DNA of 64,000 bases from the NCBI GenBank assembly GCA_029945375.1, contig JAQOTE010000017.1, forward strand, positions 62,001-126,000. Direction: 5' to 3'. Under the pieces are notes generated by a model. The model searched no databases. It saw only the letters and a list, made by a program, of their open reading frames with translations, and was not told where the DNA came from. Positions 1 to 10,007 of this stretch are shown here, piece by piece. Position numbers and translations under genes: made by a program. Numbering within the stretch: position 1 is the first letter of the stretch; each line of letters begins with the position of its first letter. Source of the DNA: Agaricus subrufescens (taxonomy: Eukaryota > Basidiomycota > Agaricomycetes > Agaricales > Agaricaceae).

Positions 1-690
1 TCCGTATCCAGCACTGAATGGGTATAGTCTCCTCGACTCATCTTTCTCCACCAATCAACAGTCTCGACTATTCAGTCTCCTCGACCGAACATCGCACTTG
101 CCTAATCTTCCACTCCTCATTGGCTAACGAGCTTCTAACCCTAGACCCTAGTCTAGAAACTCTCGAGGCGCACCACCCACTGATTATCCCGTCGATAAGA
201 TGTCCTCGATTAAACTATGCTTCTATCCCGCCTTTAGTTGCTTCGAGATTATCACTATTACTGCCTGATCCAGAGTCTTGACTGACAATTCCAACAGTCT
301 CGCTTCAGGTTAATTCAGCCTCGACATGTGTGAGTCGTCTACTTCCTAGCCTTTTCCTTATTAGGCAGGTAGTAGTTATAGATTCAGTTTAGCATAAGGT
401 CCGCTGAAGGAACCGCGTTTGATAATTTCCAGCAAAGTCTCCCTAGACTCAGTCTTGAGACTTCCATTTTAAGTCCTCAAACGCAATTATATTTCCCCTA
501 GCAGTACGGTTTTCCTGCTAGGAATCGCGGATGCAATCTCGACTGTCCCCTAGGTTAACCTCTCTCCACACATGTCCTCGACTGAGCTTATCTGTAACGG
601 GGTGACCGACTGTTCATTCTCGAACTTAATACGTACACCTAGCCACATTAAACGTAGATTTTCACGCATAAAATGGCTGGGGCTGTAACA
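1..690 (-). mobile_element. Partial gypsy-type LTR (left edge outside window)
   Basis: This stretch has no convincing gene. Its last 90 bases resemble the end of the gypsy LTR at 56822-58175: an ACGCATAAAATGG..GGGCTGTAACA block matches ACGCGTAAAACGG..GGGCCGTATCA, and a GCAGTACGGTTTTCC block lies at a similar distance upstream in both. The right end, TGTAACA at 684-690, gives a CA terminus. No polypurine tract follows it, so this is a solo LTR or the outer end of an element lying to the left. The short motif TCGA occurs 11 times by my count, usually as CTCGAC or CTCGAG. Confidence 0.5.
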
Positions 691-698
691 ACATATCA

Positions 699-2878
699 CG
701 AAGATGCGTGCACATCTCAAAAGTAAGGGCAAGACCAGGGGCACTAGCTACTCAGACACTACCCCCGCCGTTTCCTCGTCCGACTTCAATCGCGTCCTGG
801 CAGACACATCGGAGTCTATCTCTAGGCTGATGAAGGAGGATTCCCCCGCCCCTCAGAAGCAAACTCGTGCCAAACGCAGGCGTGAAAAACTCAACACGGC
901 CCCCTGGCCTACCACCCCCGTCACCCCCACCCCATCAGGCTCTCGCCAGCCTTTGGGGACGACTGCTGAACAGCTGCTTGAGGGACTCTCCTCACCAGCT
1001 ACTCCCCGCACCCCCCACGCTGCTTCGATCTACACACCTACTAAGGTGCCAGGTAAGAAGCACGGACTTGCTGTATCGTTGTCGACTGCTGCCGACATTG
1101 TCAAGCAAACCCCCCCGATGACAACTTCATCGGCTATGCCAATGAACTTCTCTGCCTCATATTCAACATCTTGTCGAGTGGCGCTCACAAGAATATCGAC
1201 TTTCAAAACATGGCTGGAGTGTGCTCTTTCGAGACCGCTCTTGCCATCATCATTGGTCAAACTGGCGCTGCCTCCCCCCCGTCTCCCACTAAACCCACCA
1301 CCCCCCTCTTCCTCCCTTCGACCCCAGTAGTTCCTACTGCGCGTCCCCGGTCCCCAATTGCCGAGGACGAGGTAACTACCCCAGTCCCGAAGAAAGTCCG
1401 CATCCAGTCTCCACCTGGCTCTGCACCCAAGAAACCCACTTTAGGAAAGCGTGCCCTGGCTGCTCCCGCAGCTGTTCGAGCACCTTCCAAGAGCTCTCTC
1501 AAGGCTAAGCCGGCCTCCGTCCCCTCCCTCCCCAAAGCCCCGGCTCCCTCTTCTGCCCCCACTGTCTCTCGCCGTGCTCCTGCACGCAAGGGCAAGCACA
1601 CCAGCCACGGCGCTTTGCACCACAGCGTCCTCGTTCACCCACCGGCCGGATCTTCCATCTGAGCTATTAATATCACTCCCAATATCCTCCGGGAGTGCAA
1701 CAACCATCTCTGGAATGACCTCAAGTCCGAGGTTATTCTGGAATCTTCCATCGACACGGCCGACGGCATTCACATAGCCGCCTCCCAAGTCCTCACCAAG
1801 CCCGAGACCGCCTGCATGCTCAAGCACATACGCTGCCTCGTAGATCCCAATGGACTCGTCCCCCTTCAGTCCGCCACTCCCACATCCACATCATACCTCA
1901 AGGTAATTGACGTTCCACTCATCCCAGCTCCCCCTGCCTCATGGATCACCGCGCAACGCGAGGCCTTCACCCTCGCTATGCACAACTCGCCTGTTGGTAC
2001 TGCCCTCTCCCGACACCTCAAGCACGCCGTTCGCTTCATGCGGACTTCCCACCACGCTGACACTTGTGTCACGTGGCTTGACATCTCTGATTCCGTCTTG
2101 GGCCATATGGCCTGCGACTTCATTGGTAAGCACGTTCTCATTGGAGGACAGAACTGTCAAATCTGCGGTGCTGCCCCGTGGCCCGGCTCTGCCCTCTGCA
2201 CTCGGTGCCAGAGGTGGGGCCACCACTCTGATGTATGCCATGCTAAAGGTAAACACTGCCCTCACTGCGCGGGACCGCATTCTGCAGAGTCCCATATCCC
2301 GGCCGCCATCGTGATGAAGAAGAATCTGGACGACCGACACTGCACTAACTGTGCTGCAGCAGGCAAGAAGAACAAGGCGCACTCCACAACGGACACTTCG
2401 TGTCCATTCTGGAACAATCACTTCGATTGGGATTGGCTCAAGCGCCAGTTCCCATCGAAGAAGTAGTAGGTCTTACCACCTGTTTCGGGAGCATGCACCG
2501 TCGGTACCCACCATTTTCCCTTGCCACCTCGTCTGCAATCGCAAACCGGCTCATCTGAAAATTGGGGCTGTATCCAGGTCTGAAAGTAGGTCACTTGTGT
2601 TTGCTTGAGCCACGGCTCGCTTCGCTCGCCTCTCTTTTAGACTTATCACTTCTTTTTCATTTTGTTATGTTTTTTTTTCTTTTTTCCTTGAGGCGATGTA
2701 CATTCCGCCGGATACGTTTTCTTTTATCATGTTGTTAGGGGCTTAATGTTTTCACTCGGATACGCGTCATGGCATCCATATTCTTGTAGTATGCCCGAAT
2801 TATCTACTCGGATGTCATATAGCTACTTGAATAAAAGGTCCACCGAGAGGTGCCGTTGATACAAAAAAAAAAAAAAAA
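699..2878 (+). mobile_element. ORF1-only LINE-like element, 5'-truncated (copy 1)
   Basis: It begins inside ORF1 at the point equivalent to 41579 in the longer copy at 41354-43765. It ends with the family 3' UTR (GGATACGCGTCATGGCATCC at 2757, AATAAAAGGTCC, GTTGATAC) and an A tail at 2862-2878. There is no reverse transcriptase. The left flank is gypsy LTR and the right flank is a copia A LTR, with no target duplication, so the copy has been brought to its present neighbours by recombination. Confidence 0.8.
701..2466 (+). pseudogene. ORF1 Gag-like zinc-knuckle protein (LINE-derived), broken
   Basis: RNA-binding Gag-like protein of the ORF1-only LINE family; in LINEs this protein packages the element RNA. 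A Ser/Pro/Ala-rich N-terminal half is followed by a conserved core (STSYLKV, DTCVTWLDI) and then zinc knuckles CTRCQRWGHHSDVC and CPHCAGPHSAESH. The family C-terminal signature CPFWNNHFDWDWLKRQFP closes it. The frame shifts near the C run at about 1111, and a TGA at 1660-1662 falls where relatives have an Arg codon. Beyond that stop the same frame stays open to 2466. The N-terminus is missing because the element is 5'-truncated. Confidence 0.75.
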
Positions 2879-2958
2879 CTAGCTCATTTCTTATCCGATC
2901 CGCTCGATACTAGCGTCGTTAGAATTGCCACTGCAAACTCTACACTCTCGTTCCAACA
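2878..2958 (+). repeat. Copia family A LTR, 3' remnant
   Basis: The last 81 bp of a family A LTR, ending TTCCAACA, abut the A tail of the preceding LINE-like element. It matches the 3' end of the complete LTR at 55625-55941 and is followed at once by the primer-binding site. Confidence 0.85.
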
Positions 2959-2970
2959 GGTTATGGGCCC
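2959..2970 (+). other. Primer-binding site, initiator tRNA-Met anticodon arm
   Basis: GGTTATGGGCCC follows the LTR directly. It is complementary to the anticodon stem-loop (GGGCCCAUAACC) of eukaryotic initiator tRNA-Met. Drosophila copia primes this way, from a tRNA half-molecule rather than from the CCA end. The same site follows the LTRs ending at 19198, 27540 (minus), 50443 and 55941. Confidence 0.8.
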
Positions 2971-3091
2971 CAGCTTCTAACAACCTACAAATCAACTTTT
3001 CATTCTTCAACCATCATCAACTCAACATCTACTCTCTCCCTTTCCTCCTCCCTCAAACTATTTCGCTTCCCCTGCCCCCATTTTTGCCCGT

Positions 3092-4106
3092 ATGGCTTTG
3101 GGTTTTCGTTAAGCTCAATGGGGAGAACTATGCCACGTGGTCCGGCGAGATGGAGGCCTGGCTACGAGCCTCTGGCCTATGGAGACTTGTTTCAGGCAAG
3201 CAAAGTGCTCTTTCCATTCCCTCTTCCCCTACTCCCCAGGATTTTGCTTCCCAGTCACTCTGGGAGGATAAACTCGATAAGGCTGCTGGCTGGCTCTACT
3301 TAATGGTTGAAGAAGACCAAAGGGTGTATTTTGCAGGCATCCAGGACGATCCAATCAAGATGTGGGCTGCTCTGGAGGCTGTACATTGTCAGAAGAAGGC
3401 TGGAATGTGATTCAATGCCTATGATGAGCTGTTCAGCATCCGTAAACTCGAAGAGGAGTCCCTCCAGTCGCTTATAAACCATGTAGAGGGCTGCAAACGT
3501 CATGTGAAGGAGCTCAGACCGGACAAATTCACTTTAGAGCAGCTGGATGATGAGCTGGCCTCTATGGCACTCATTAGGGCACTTCCAGACGAGTTTTCGG
3601 CCTTTACATCGTCTCTTCTGCTTATGGACAAGCTGGACAAGACCACCATTTATCAGGCCTTCGTTACTGAGGATATCCAGCGAAGGAAACGTGCTCAGGA
3701 CGCCTTGGGAGGCTCCCAGGCACTAGCAGTGCGTTCTGGCTTCAAAAACGCGTCGGAGACCTGCAATTTCTGTGGGAGGACCGGTCACAAGGTGGCTAAC
3801 TGCTGGACATTTGAAAAGGCGAAGAAACACGCTCAGGAGGACGCTCAGAAGCCCAGAACTTGAGGAAACAAGGCCAACAAGGCCCAGGACAGCTCCAATG
3901 ACTCCCCCACTGCTTCCAGAAGCTCTAACTCGACTCCTGGTGCCGAAAAAGCGCAGAAAGTCCGAGAATTTGCTGGAAATGCAAGTGCTCCCTCCCCTAC
4001 CTCTTCCTCTTTGCTCTCTACCCCCCTGCAGCTCGATGCTGACTTCCACTGGCTTGCAGATACAGGGGCCACTTCTCATATGACCCCCCACAAGCATTGG
4101 TTCAAA
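3092..4106 (+). pseudogene. gag: Copia A gag and protease start, broken
   Basis: First part of a Ty1/copia Gag-Pol. The start region is damaged: relatives read MASGSPAF before VKLNGENYATWSGEMEAWL, and here several codons are lost after the ATG at 3092. The Gag domain is followed by one CCHC knuckle (CNFCGRTGHKVANC, about 3760-3800) and the protease motif LADTGATSHM near 4055-4080. Two premature TGA codons, at 3408-3410 and 3861-3863, stand where intact relatives have CGA. The gene is cut at 4106 by a LINE-like insertion and resumes at 8561. Confidence 0.85.
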
Positions 4107-4648
4107 CGATCGCTTCTTGACCTCTTACCACTACCTTCCTCTTTTGGAAGTCTCAGTGCTAGAGCCTAGAAGTAGTTTACAAGCCATCGATATGCCTCCT
4201 AAGCATTTGAAACAGCCCACTTGACAGTTGTCGAGTTCCAGCAATGTGCTGCAAGAGATTTGGGATCGCGCCGAAGCTCTTATGCGCTGTAAAAACCCCC
4301 GCCTCCCAGCAGGCACTCCCAACCCCGCCGAGATCGCATTCAGTTCAAACCCCTTCTCCCCAATTGCCGCTCCCCCTCACCTCCCAAAGGAGAGCATCCT
4401 CAAAGTTTATCCCCAGTTTGCCGACTACCTAGACGACAAGCTCTTCGAAGAAATCAAGGACTGGGCCAAGGCCCACTCTATCGCTCAATCGATGGGATTC
4501 AACATGCGCCAGCCGTTCCCCTCCCTCCCAGTTCAACCAGCCGCATCTGGATCGTCCAGTGCGACTGCGCCTCCTCCCCCTCCTTCCCCATCCTCTACAG
4601 CCCCCCCGGAGAATTGGGATGAAGAATCTAGCTTGGAGCAGCAGACAG

Positions 4649-6883
4649 TTTTTTTTTTTTTGTATCAACGGCACCTCTCGGTGGACCTTCTATTCAAGTA
4701 GCTATACGACATCCAGGTAGATAATCTGGGCATACTACAAGAATAAGGATGCCATGACGCGTATCCAAAAGTGAAAAACATTAAGCCCCGAACAACAAAG
4801 TTAAGACGTATCCGGCGGAAAAATCATCGCCTCGAGGAGAGAAAAGAAAAAACAAGTCATAAAGGAAAAGAAATGATAAGTCCATACATAATAAGATGGG
4901 CGAAACGAGTCTAGGCTCAGCAAACACAAACCACCTACATATTGACTTGGATACAGCCCCGATTTTCAAGACAGGCCGGTTACGATCGCGGACGAGATAG
5001 CGAAGGGGAAATGATGGGTACCGAACAGCGCGCGCTCCCGAAATAAGACGTGACTCCTACTACTTCTTGGATGGGAACTGGCGGCGAAGCCAATCCCGAT
5101 CGAAGCGATTATTCCAGAACGGACACGAAGTGTCCGTGCTGGAGTGCGCCGAATTCTTCTTCTTCGCTGCAGAGCAGTTGGCGCAATGGCGGTCGTCCGG
5201 ATTCCTCTTCATCGCTATGGACGCCTGGATATGCGAGTCGGCCGAGTGCGGGCCCGCGCAGTGAGGACAGCGTATGCCCTTGGAGCGGCATACATCAGCA
5301 TGGTGGCCCCACCTCTGGCACCGAGTGCAGAGGGCAGAGCCGGGCCGCGGGGCAGCGCCGCGGATTTGACAGTTTCGCCCGCCAATAAAGACGTGCTTAC
5401 CAATGAAGTCCCGGGCCATGCGGCCAGAGACGGAGTCTGTGATGTCGATCCAGGCAATGCAGGTATCGGACTTACGTGATGTCCGCATGAAATGGACGGC
5501 GTGTTTGATGTGAGTGGACAAAAGTTTGCCCATGGGAGAATTGTGCGTCGCGACAGTGAACGCCTCGCATTGCGCTTGGAGCCATGTGGCGGGGGGGGCT
5601 GGAATGAGTGGTATGTCCAATATCTTAAGGTAGGATGTGGAGGTGGGAGTGGCAGACTGGAGGGGAACGAGTCCATTGGGATCAACGAGGCGGTGTATAT
5701 GCCTAAGCACACACACAGACTCGGGCTTAGATAGAACCTGGGAAGTGGCAATAAAAATGCCGGAGGCTGAGTTGACAGAAGATTCCAGAATGACCTCAGC
5801 CTTGAGGTCATCCTTGAGGTGCCAGTTACACTCCCGGAGAACTTTGGGAGTGATATTAATAGTGCGGATTGAAGATCCGGCCGGTGGGTGAATAAGGACT
5901 CCATGGCGGCTGGTGTGCTTGCCCTTGCATGCAGGAGCACAACGGGACACAGCGGGGGCAGAGGAGGGAGCCGGGGCTTTGGGAAGAGAGGGGATGGGGG
6001 CCAGCTTAGCCTTGAGATTGCTCCTAGGAGGTGCTCGAACAGCTGCGGGTGCAGCCAGGGCACACTTCTTAGGTGCGGCTTCCTTTGGGGTGGACCCAGG
6101 TGACTGGATCCGGACTTTTTTCAGGACCAGAGTGGCTACCTCGTCCTCGGCCATAGGAGACCGAGGGCGACTTGAGGGAACAACTGGGGTTGAAGGGGGG
6201 AGGGGGGTGGTGGGCTTGACCGGGGAAGGAGGCAGCGGTCCAGCCTGAGCAATAAGCATTGCAAGCGCGACCTCGAAAGAGGTGTGGCCCGCCATGTTCT
6301 GAAATTCAAGATTCTTGTGAGCACTACTTTGCAAGATGATGAAAACGAGACAGAGAAGCTCGCCAGCATAACCAACAAAGTTCTAGTCGGGGGAGGTAGT
6401 CTGCACAATGTCGGCGGCCGTCGACAGCATGCTGGCCAATCGATGCTTCTTTCCGGGCACCTGGGAGGGTGAGTAGAGCAAAGCGGCTCTTGAGGCAGTA
6501 GAGAGTGCTGGCGAGTTAAGAAGGTTCGTCAGATGCTCTGGTGTCATTCCCCTGCCCTTGCGAGAGGACGAGGGGGTGGGGGTTACCGGGGTGGTAGGGA
6601 GTGGAGGGGGGTCATCACGAGCGATGGCCTTTCCAAATTTTGCATGCATCTTCTCAGCGCGTGTCTTTGGCTTGGGCGGTGCGTCGTCCTTGGCCATTAT
6701 ACGAGATGTGGACTCCTGCGCCTCCATGAGAAGACGCTCAAAGTCCGTATCAGAGACGGCGGGGGCAGTATCTTCGAACCAGTCGCCAGACGTGTCCATG
6801 TCACTGCGTTTATTGCTACTCATAGCTCTTACACTGAGGCTTCCAAAAGAGGAAGGTAGTGGTTTGAGTTCAAGAAGCGATGT
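4649..6883 (-). mobile_element. ORF1-only LINE-like element, subfamily I (copy 3)
   Basis: Full-length minus-strand copy. T tract at 4649-4661 (its poly-A tail), then the 3' UTR with ACGTATCCGGCGGAAAAATC and ATGCCATGACGCGTATCC. The 5' end lies near 6883 (rc CGCTTCTTGAAC). Perfect 13-bp target duplication GAGCAGCAGACAG at 4636-4648 and 6884-6896, inside the subfamily II copy. Confidence 0.9.
5060..6823 (-). pseudogene. ORF1 Gag-like zinc-knuckle protein, one nonsense codon
   Basis: Would be 587 aa from MSSNKRSDMDTSGDW. The single defect I see is a TAG at 6383-6385 where relatives have GAG (in PPDENFVGYA); the frame is otherwise open. The N-terminal half is acidic and then Pro/Ala/Lys-rich. 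A conserved C-terminal half carries STSYLKILDIPLIP, DTCIAWIDITDSVSG and GRNCQIRGAAPRPGS. The knuckles are CTRCQRWGHHADVC and CPHCAGPHSADSH; a CANCSAAKKKNSAHS segment and CPFWNNRFDRDWLRRQFP follow. The segment before the knuckles aligns with the full LINE ORF1, where the matching pattern is VFLDVWDS...KVYHIRGR. Confidence 0.85.
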
Positions 6884-8730
6884 GAGCAGCAGACAGTGCG
6901 CTCAGCTACCCCGGTCCCCACCCCGGTCCCCTGCACCTCCGCCAGCCATTGGCCCGGCGGACATGCTCTTCTGGCTCTCTAATAATAGGGAGATTTACAA
7001 GGACAGAGAGTTCATGGGCTACTTCACCTTTGAAGCTCTCAACTCTTTGCTCATCGCTGTCCAGCATGGCGAGCACAAATGCACGGTCCTCTCCAACGGC
7101 ATGTCTATGTCCACGGGGATAGACCAACTTATTCTGAGAGCACAACCACCTGAGAAGACACTCGAGATTGTTACCCCAGGTGATGTATCTCCCCCTCGCA
7201 AGAAGCCCCGCTCTGGGGCCGCTACACCAGCTCTGCCGACTACCCCAGTTGCACCGAGTGCCCCACCTCCAGCAATGGAGGTCGTTGAAGCACCAGTGTC
7301 TTCTGAGGTTCCAGTCCTCTCCAAGCCTGCCAAACCCAAGGCGGCACCACCTGTATTGCGCGCTCCTGCTGCGCCTTGGGCTCCACCTCGGGGAACGAAG
7401 CCGAAGCGTGCTTGCCACACTGTCCATGGCACTTCGCACCATGGTATCACCATTACTCCACCAGCCGGATCTTCTATATCCGTCCGCAACTTTACTCTGG
7501 GCCTTATCGATAAGGTCAATCAGCTTATCCGGTTGGATCTTGGTTCATCCAAGTTATCGATCGTTCATTCTGAATTGGGTGTCGGAAACAAGATTTTCCT
7601 CTCCACCGACATCGTCCCCACTGCCTCTGAGACAGCATTCGTGCTCAAACACATTTGCCACCTCATCCCTACTGGATCACCAGATGCGGTCATCCAATCC
7701 GACAAAGCAACATCGATGAGCTACCTCAAGATCGTCGACATTCCCATCTCCCCGACCCTTCCCCGCACCGATTGGGTCAGCACCACTCAAGGTTTCCTGT
7801 TAATGGCTATCTCACATTCTACCATGGCCCGCCTCGGCCCGCTCATTCATAATCAAGTCCGTCTCATGCGGACTTCCCCTAAAGCTGACTCATGTGTAGC
7901 ATGGGTCGACATTCATGACTCTACAGCGGGCTCTAATGCTCGCGATCTCATTGGCTCGGTCATCTTGGTCTCCAGGGTGAACTGCTGCATCCAAGGCGCC
8001 AAGCCACACTCCAGTTCCGTCCGCTGCACTCATTGCCAGCAATGGGGCCATCATGCCAACCAGTGCTGCCATCAAGGTGTGCGCTGCCCCCTCTGCGGTG
8101 GGCCTCATCTTGAGGCCAACCATCACTTAATGGTTGGCGACAAGCTCGTTGATCAAAAGAAATGCGTCAATTGCGTCGCGTCCAAGCGCGCAAAGACAGA
8201 TCATGCCGCTACGGACCGCTCTTGTCCGTTCTGGCGCAATCAATTCGATAGGAATTGGCTTCACCGCCAATTTCCTCATTCCTAAAGCGTAGGCTCGATT
8301 GTTTTTCTTTTCTATGCACCGCGATGGCCTTTATGTAGTTTTATTTTCTACCGGTCTGATTGTTTTGTTTATTTTATGTCGAGCGCTTGACCTAGTCACG
8401 CGGATACGAGAACACAGGTTAGTGCATGTTGTCCGGAGCTTAATGTATGCTGCCAAGGGTTGAAAGGCGGGGATACGCGTTATGGCATCCCATGTATGAG
8501 GTTGATTTTGAAATAAATCCCATTGATTACAAAAAAAAAAAAAAAAAGCATTGGTTCAAAACCTACTCCCCCCATCGCATTCCCATTTGCTTAGCTGATA
8601 ATTCAGTTGTCTACTCTGCTGGGGTGGGTTCTGTGGTCTTTGAGCCAGTTTTGAGCAGAAAAGTGGCTAGAGTGGTCGAGTTTACTAGAGTTTTGCATGT
8701 TCCTGCTCTGCGCAGTAATCTGCTGTCTTG

Positions 8731-8979
8731 TGTTAGGATGGAAAAGTGACCACACCAGGGTTTGAACCTGGGACCACCCCAATTGCACCAGGGAGCTCTA
8801 ACCACTGAGCTACATGGTCTTGGTATTATAGGAGCTAGGATATTATATATATGTACCCTAGGCCTAGAGTTGGAACTCACTACTGCAGGCCCACTCCAGG
8901 GGCTGGGGCACTAGGCAGTTTCTCGTGAGAACTCAGAGCTCCAAAGCTGTCAGATGACTTGACCTGTCATCACCTGACA
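8731..8979 (+). mobile_element. 249-bp solo-LTR-like insert carrying a tRNA-like gene
   Basis: TGTTAGGATG...CACCTGACA, flanked by a 5-bp direct repeat TCTTG (8726-8730 and 8980-8984), splits the copia pol frame; removing it restores the relatives' sequence. Its termini resemble copia LTR B (TGTTAGACTG...CTCTGACA), so it looks like a solo LTR or TRIM of another copia lineage. No protein is encoded. Confidence 0.7.
8747..8819 (-). tRNA. tRNA-like gene, anticodon GCA, inside the LTR-like insert
   Basis: All 73 nt fold canonically. The acceptor GACCATG/TGTGGTC is 7 bp with two wobbles. D arm: GCTC-AGTGGTTA-GAGC. Anticodon arm: CCCTG-GTGCAAT-TGGGG. T arm: CCAGG-TTCAAAC-CCTGG. A pol III-type TTTT tract follows one base after the end, and an AT-rich TATATATAATAT lies 5'. 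The anticodon reads as Cys, but the discriminator base is A whereas tRNA-Cys normally has U73. It may therefore be a tRNA-derived promoter rather than a translating tRNA. Confidence 0.6.
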
Positions 8980-10007
8980 TCTTGTCTATACCTTGCACAG
9001 CACAAGAATTTCATTATCACCATTTCTGCTCGTTCTATGGCCTTCTGCTGCAAGGGAACAACGCTTTTCACGGCCACCATCCATCCCAACAACTCAGCTG
9101 AGCTAGATGGCTCAACTCTGACCTCGGAGGCCGCATTTTCAGTCTCTACACTCCCCTGTGACCTCTCCCTATGGCATCGTCGCTTTATTCACCACAATTA
9201 TGCTGATGTGAGGTCTATGGTGAACAAGGAGCTTGTTACAGGCCTCAAAATCGACTCTAAAGCGTCCCCTGACCCTATATGTGAGCCCTGCCTTGCTGGC
9301 AAGATGCATTCACTTCCTTTCCCCTCCTCTACCAGCCATAATTGATCCCCACTCAAGCTGGTGCACTCAGACCTCCATGGACCACTGCCAATTGCTTTCC
9401 ACTCAGGCTACAAGTACTGGATCATGTTTATAGATGATGCGACATGTTTCCAGGCTGTATATCTGCTGAAAAGCAAGTCTGAGGCCTTTGAAGCATTCAA
9501 AATCTATAAATCTTGGGCTGAAAACCAACTAGGAGTGAAAATGCGTGCTCTACAGGATGATAAAGGCGGTGAATACATGTCTAAAGCCTTCCTGGCCTCC
9601 ACAGAGCAGTGTGGCATTGATAGGAGGCATTCTACTCGCAACAGGCCTCAGCAGAACGGTCTAGCTGAAAGGGCTAACAGAACTATGGGGGAAAGGATCA
9701 CTGCAATGCTTTCTGAGTCAAAATTGCCCCCAAGTTTCTGGGGTGAATGCATCTCTTCTATGGTGCATGTATGGAATATGTCGGAGGTAGAACGTAGCAT
9801 GTGCGGAGACGGTTCTAACGGTGGTAGTCACGAGTGAATCGGATTAGAATTAAATGAGATATCCTGTGAACAAGTCTAAGAAGCTATCTATGAATATACA
9901 GAACTCTATACTTTTTTTTTTTTTTTTTTTTGTATCAATGGCATTTATTTCAAAATGGACCTTAAGGGTGCCATGACGCGTACCCCGTACTTTACATCAC
10001 CTGTACA

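Larger units (their letters stand above)
4228..8285 (+). pseudogene. ORF1 Gag-like protein, subfamily II, split by insertion
   Basis: LINE ORF1-type Gag-like gene split into 4228-4648 and 6897-8285 by the nested element. An earlier ATG at 4190 (MPPKHLK) matches the start of the intact relative at 55122 but meets a TGA at 4222 and lies in another frame. The two segments also differ in frame near 6920. The right part carries the conserved core (MSYLKIVDIPI, DSCVAWVDIHDS) and knuckles CTHCQQWGHHANQC and CPLCGGPHLEANH. It ends with CPFWRNQFDRNWLHRQFPHS. Non-functional; nearest relative in the window is the intact 53362-55122 gene. Confidence 0.75.
4107..8547 (+). mobile_element. ORF1-only LINE-like element, subfamily II (copy 2), itself interrupted
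   Basis: Starts with the family 5' end (CGCTTCTTGACCTCTTACCA at 4111) and ends with TTGATTAC plus an A tail at 8531-8547. Target duplication AAGCATTGGTTCAAA: left copy 4092-4106, right copy 8546-8560 merging with the tail. The host is a copia gag-pol gene. A second element in the opposite orientation fills 4649-6883. Its last 27 bases before the tail (8504-8530) are identical to the reverse complement of 31491-31517, the tail of an EN-RT LINE. Confidence 0.85.
8561..9778 (+). pseudogene. pol: Copia A pol: end of protease through integrase, broken
   Basis: Continuation of the Gag-Pol cut at 4106. It shows the GAG-pre-integrase zinc region (SLWHRRFIHHNYADV, CEPCLAGKMHSLPF). The integrase core follows with HSDLHG, ALQDDKGGEY and QQNGLAERANRT, the D-D-E set. 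An LTR-like insert occupies 8731-8979. A TGA at 9343-9345 replaces the CGA seen in the copy at 35426-38297. The gene stops at MVHVWN (9778), where a family B LTR has inserted, so reverse transcriptase is absent here. Confidence 0.85.

Noticed and set aside
1257..1827. Long minus-strand open frames opposite ORF1 (also at 38866-39593, 42313-42855 and 51892-52380)
   Set aside because: They recur wherever the GC-rich, Pro/Ala-coding ORF1 lies and are its antisense shadow. They have no family motif and no conserved start between copies.
6558..6896. N-terminal extension of the open frame 6558-8285
   Set aside because: The first 110 or so codons are read backwards through the 5' end of the inserted minus-strand element at 4649-6883; the real protein begins beyond the target duplication at 6896.
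8731..8979. Insert interpreted as a tRNA-derived SINE
   Set aside because: The tRNA lies at the 3' end of its strand, followed at once by a terminator, with no A tail. The insert has TG/CA LTR-like ends and a 5-bp target duplication, unlike a SINE.
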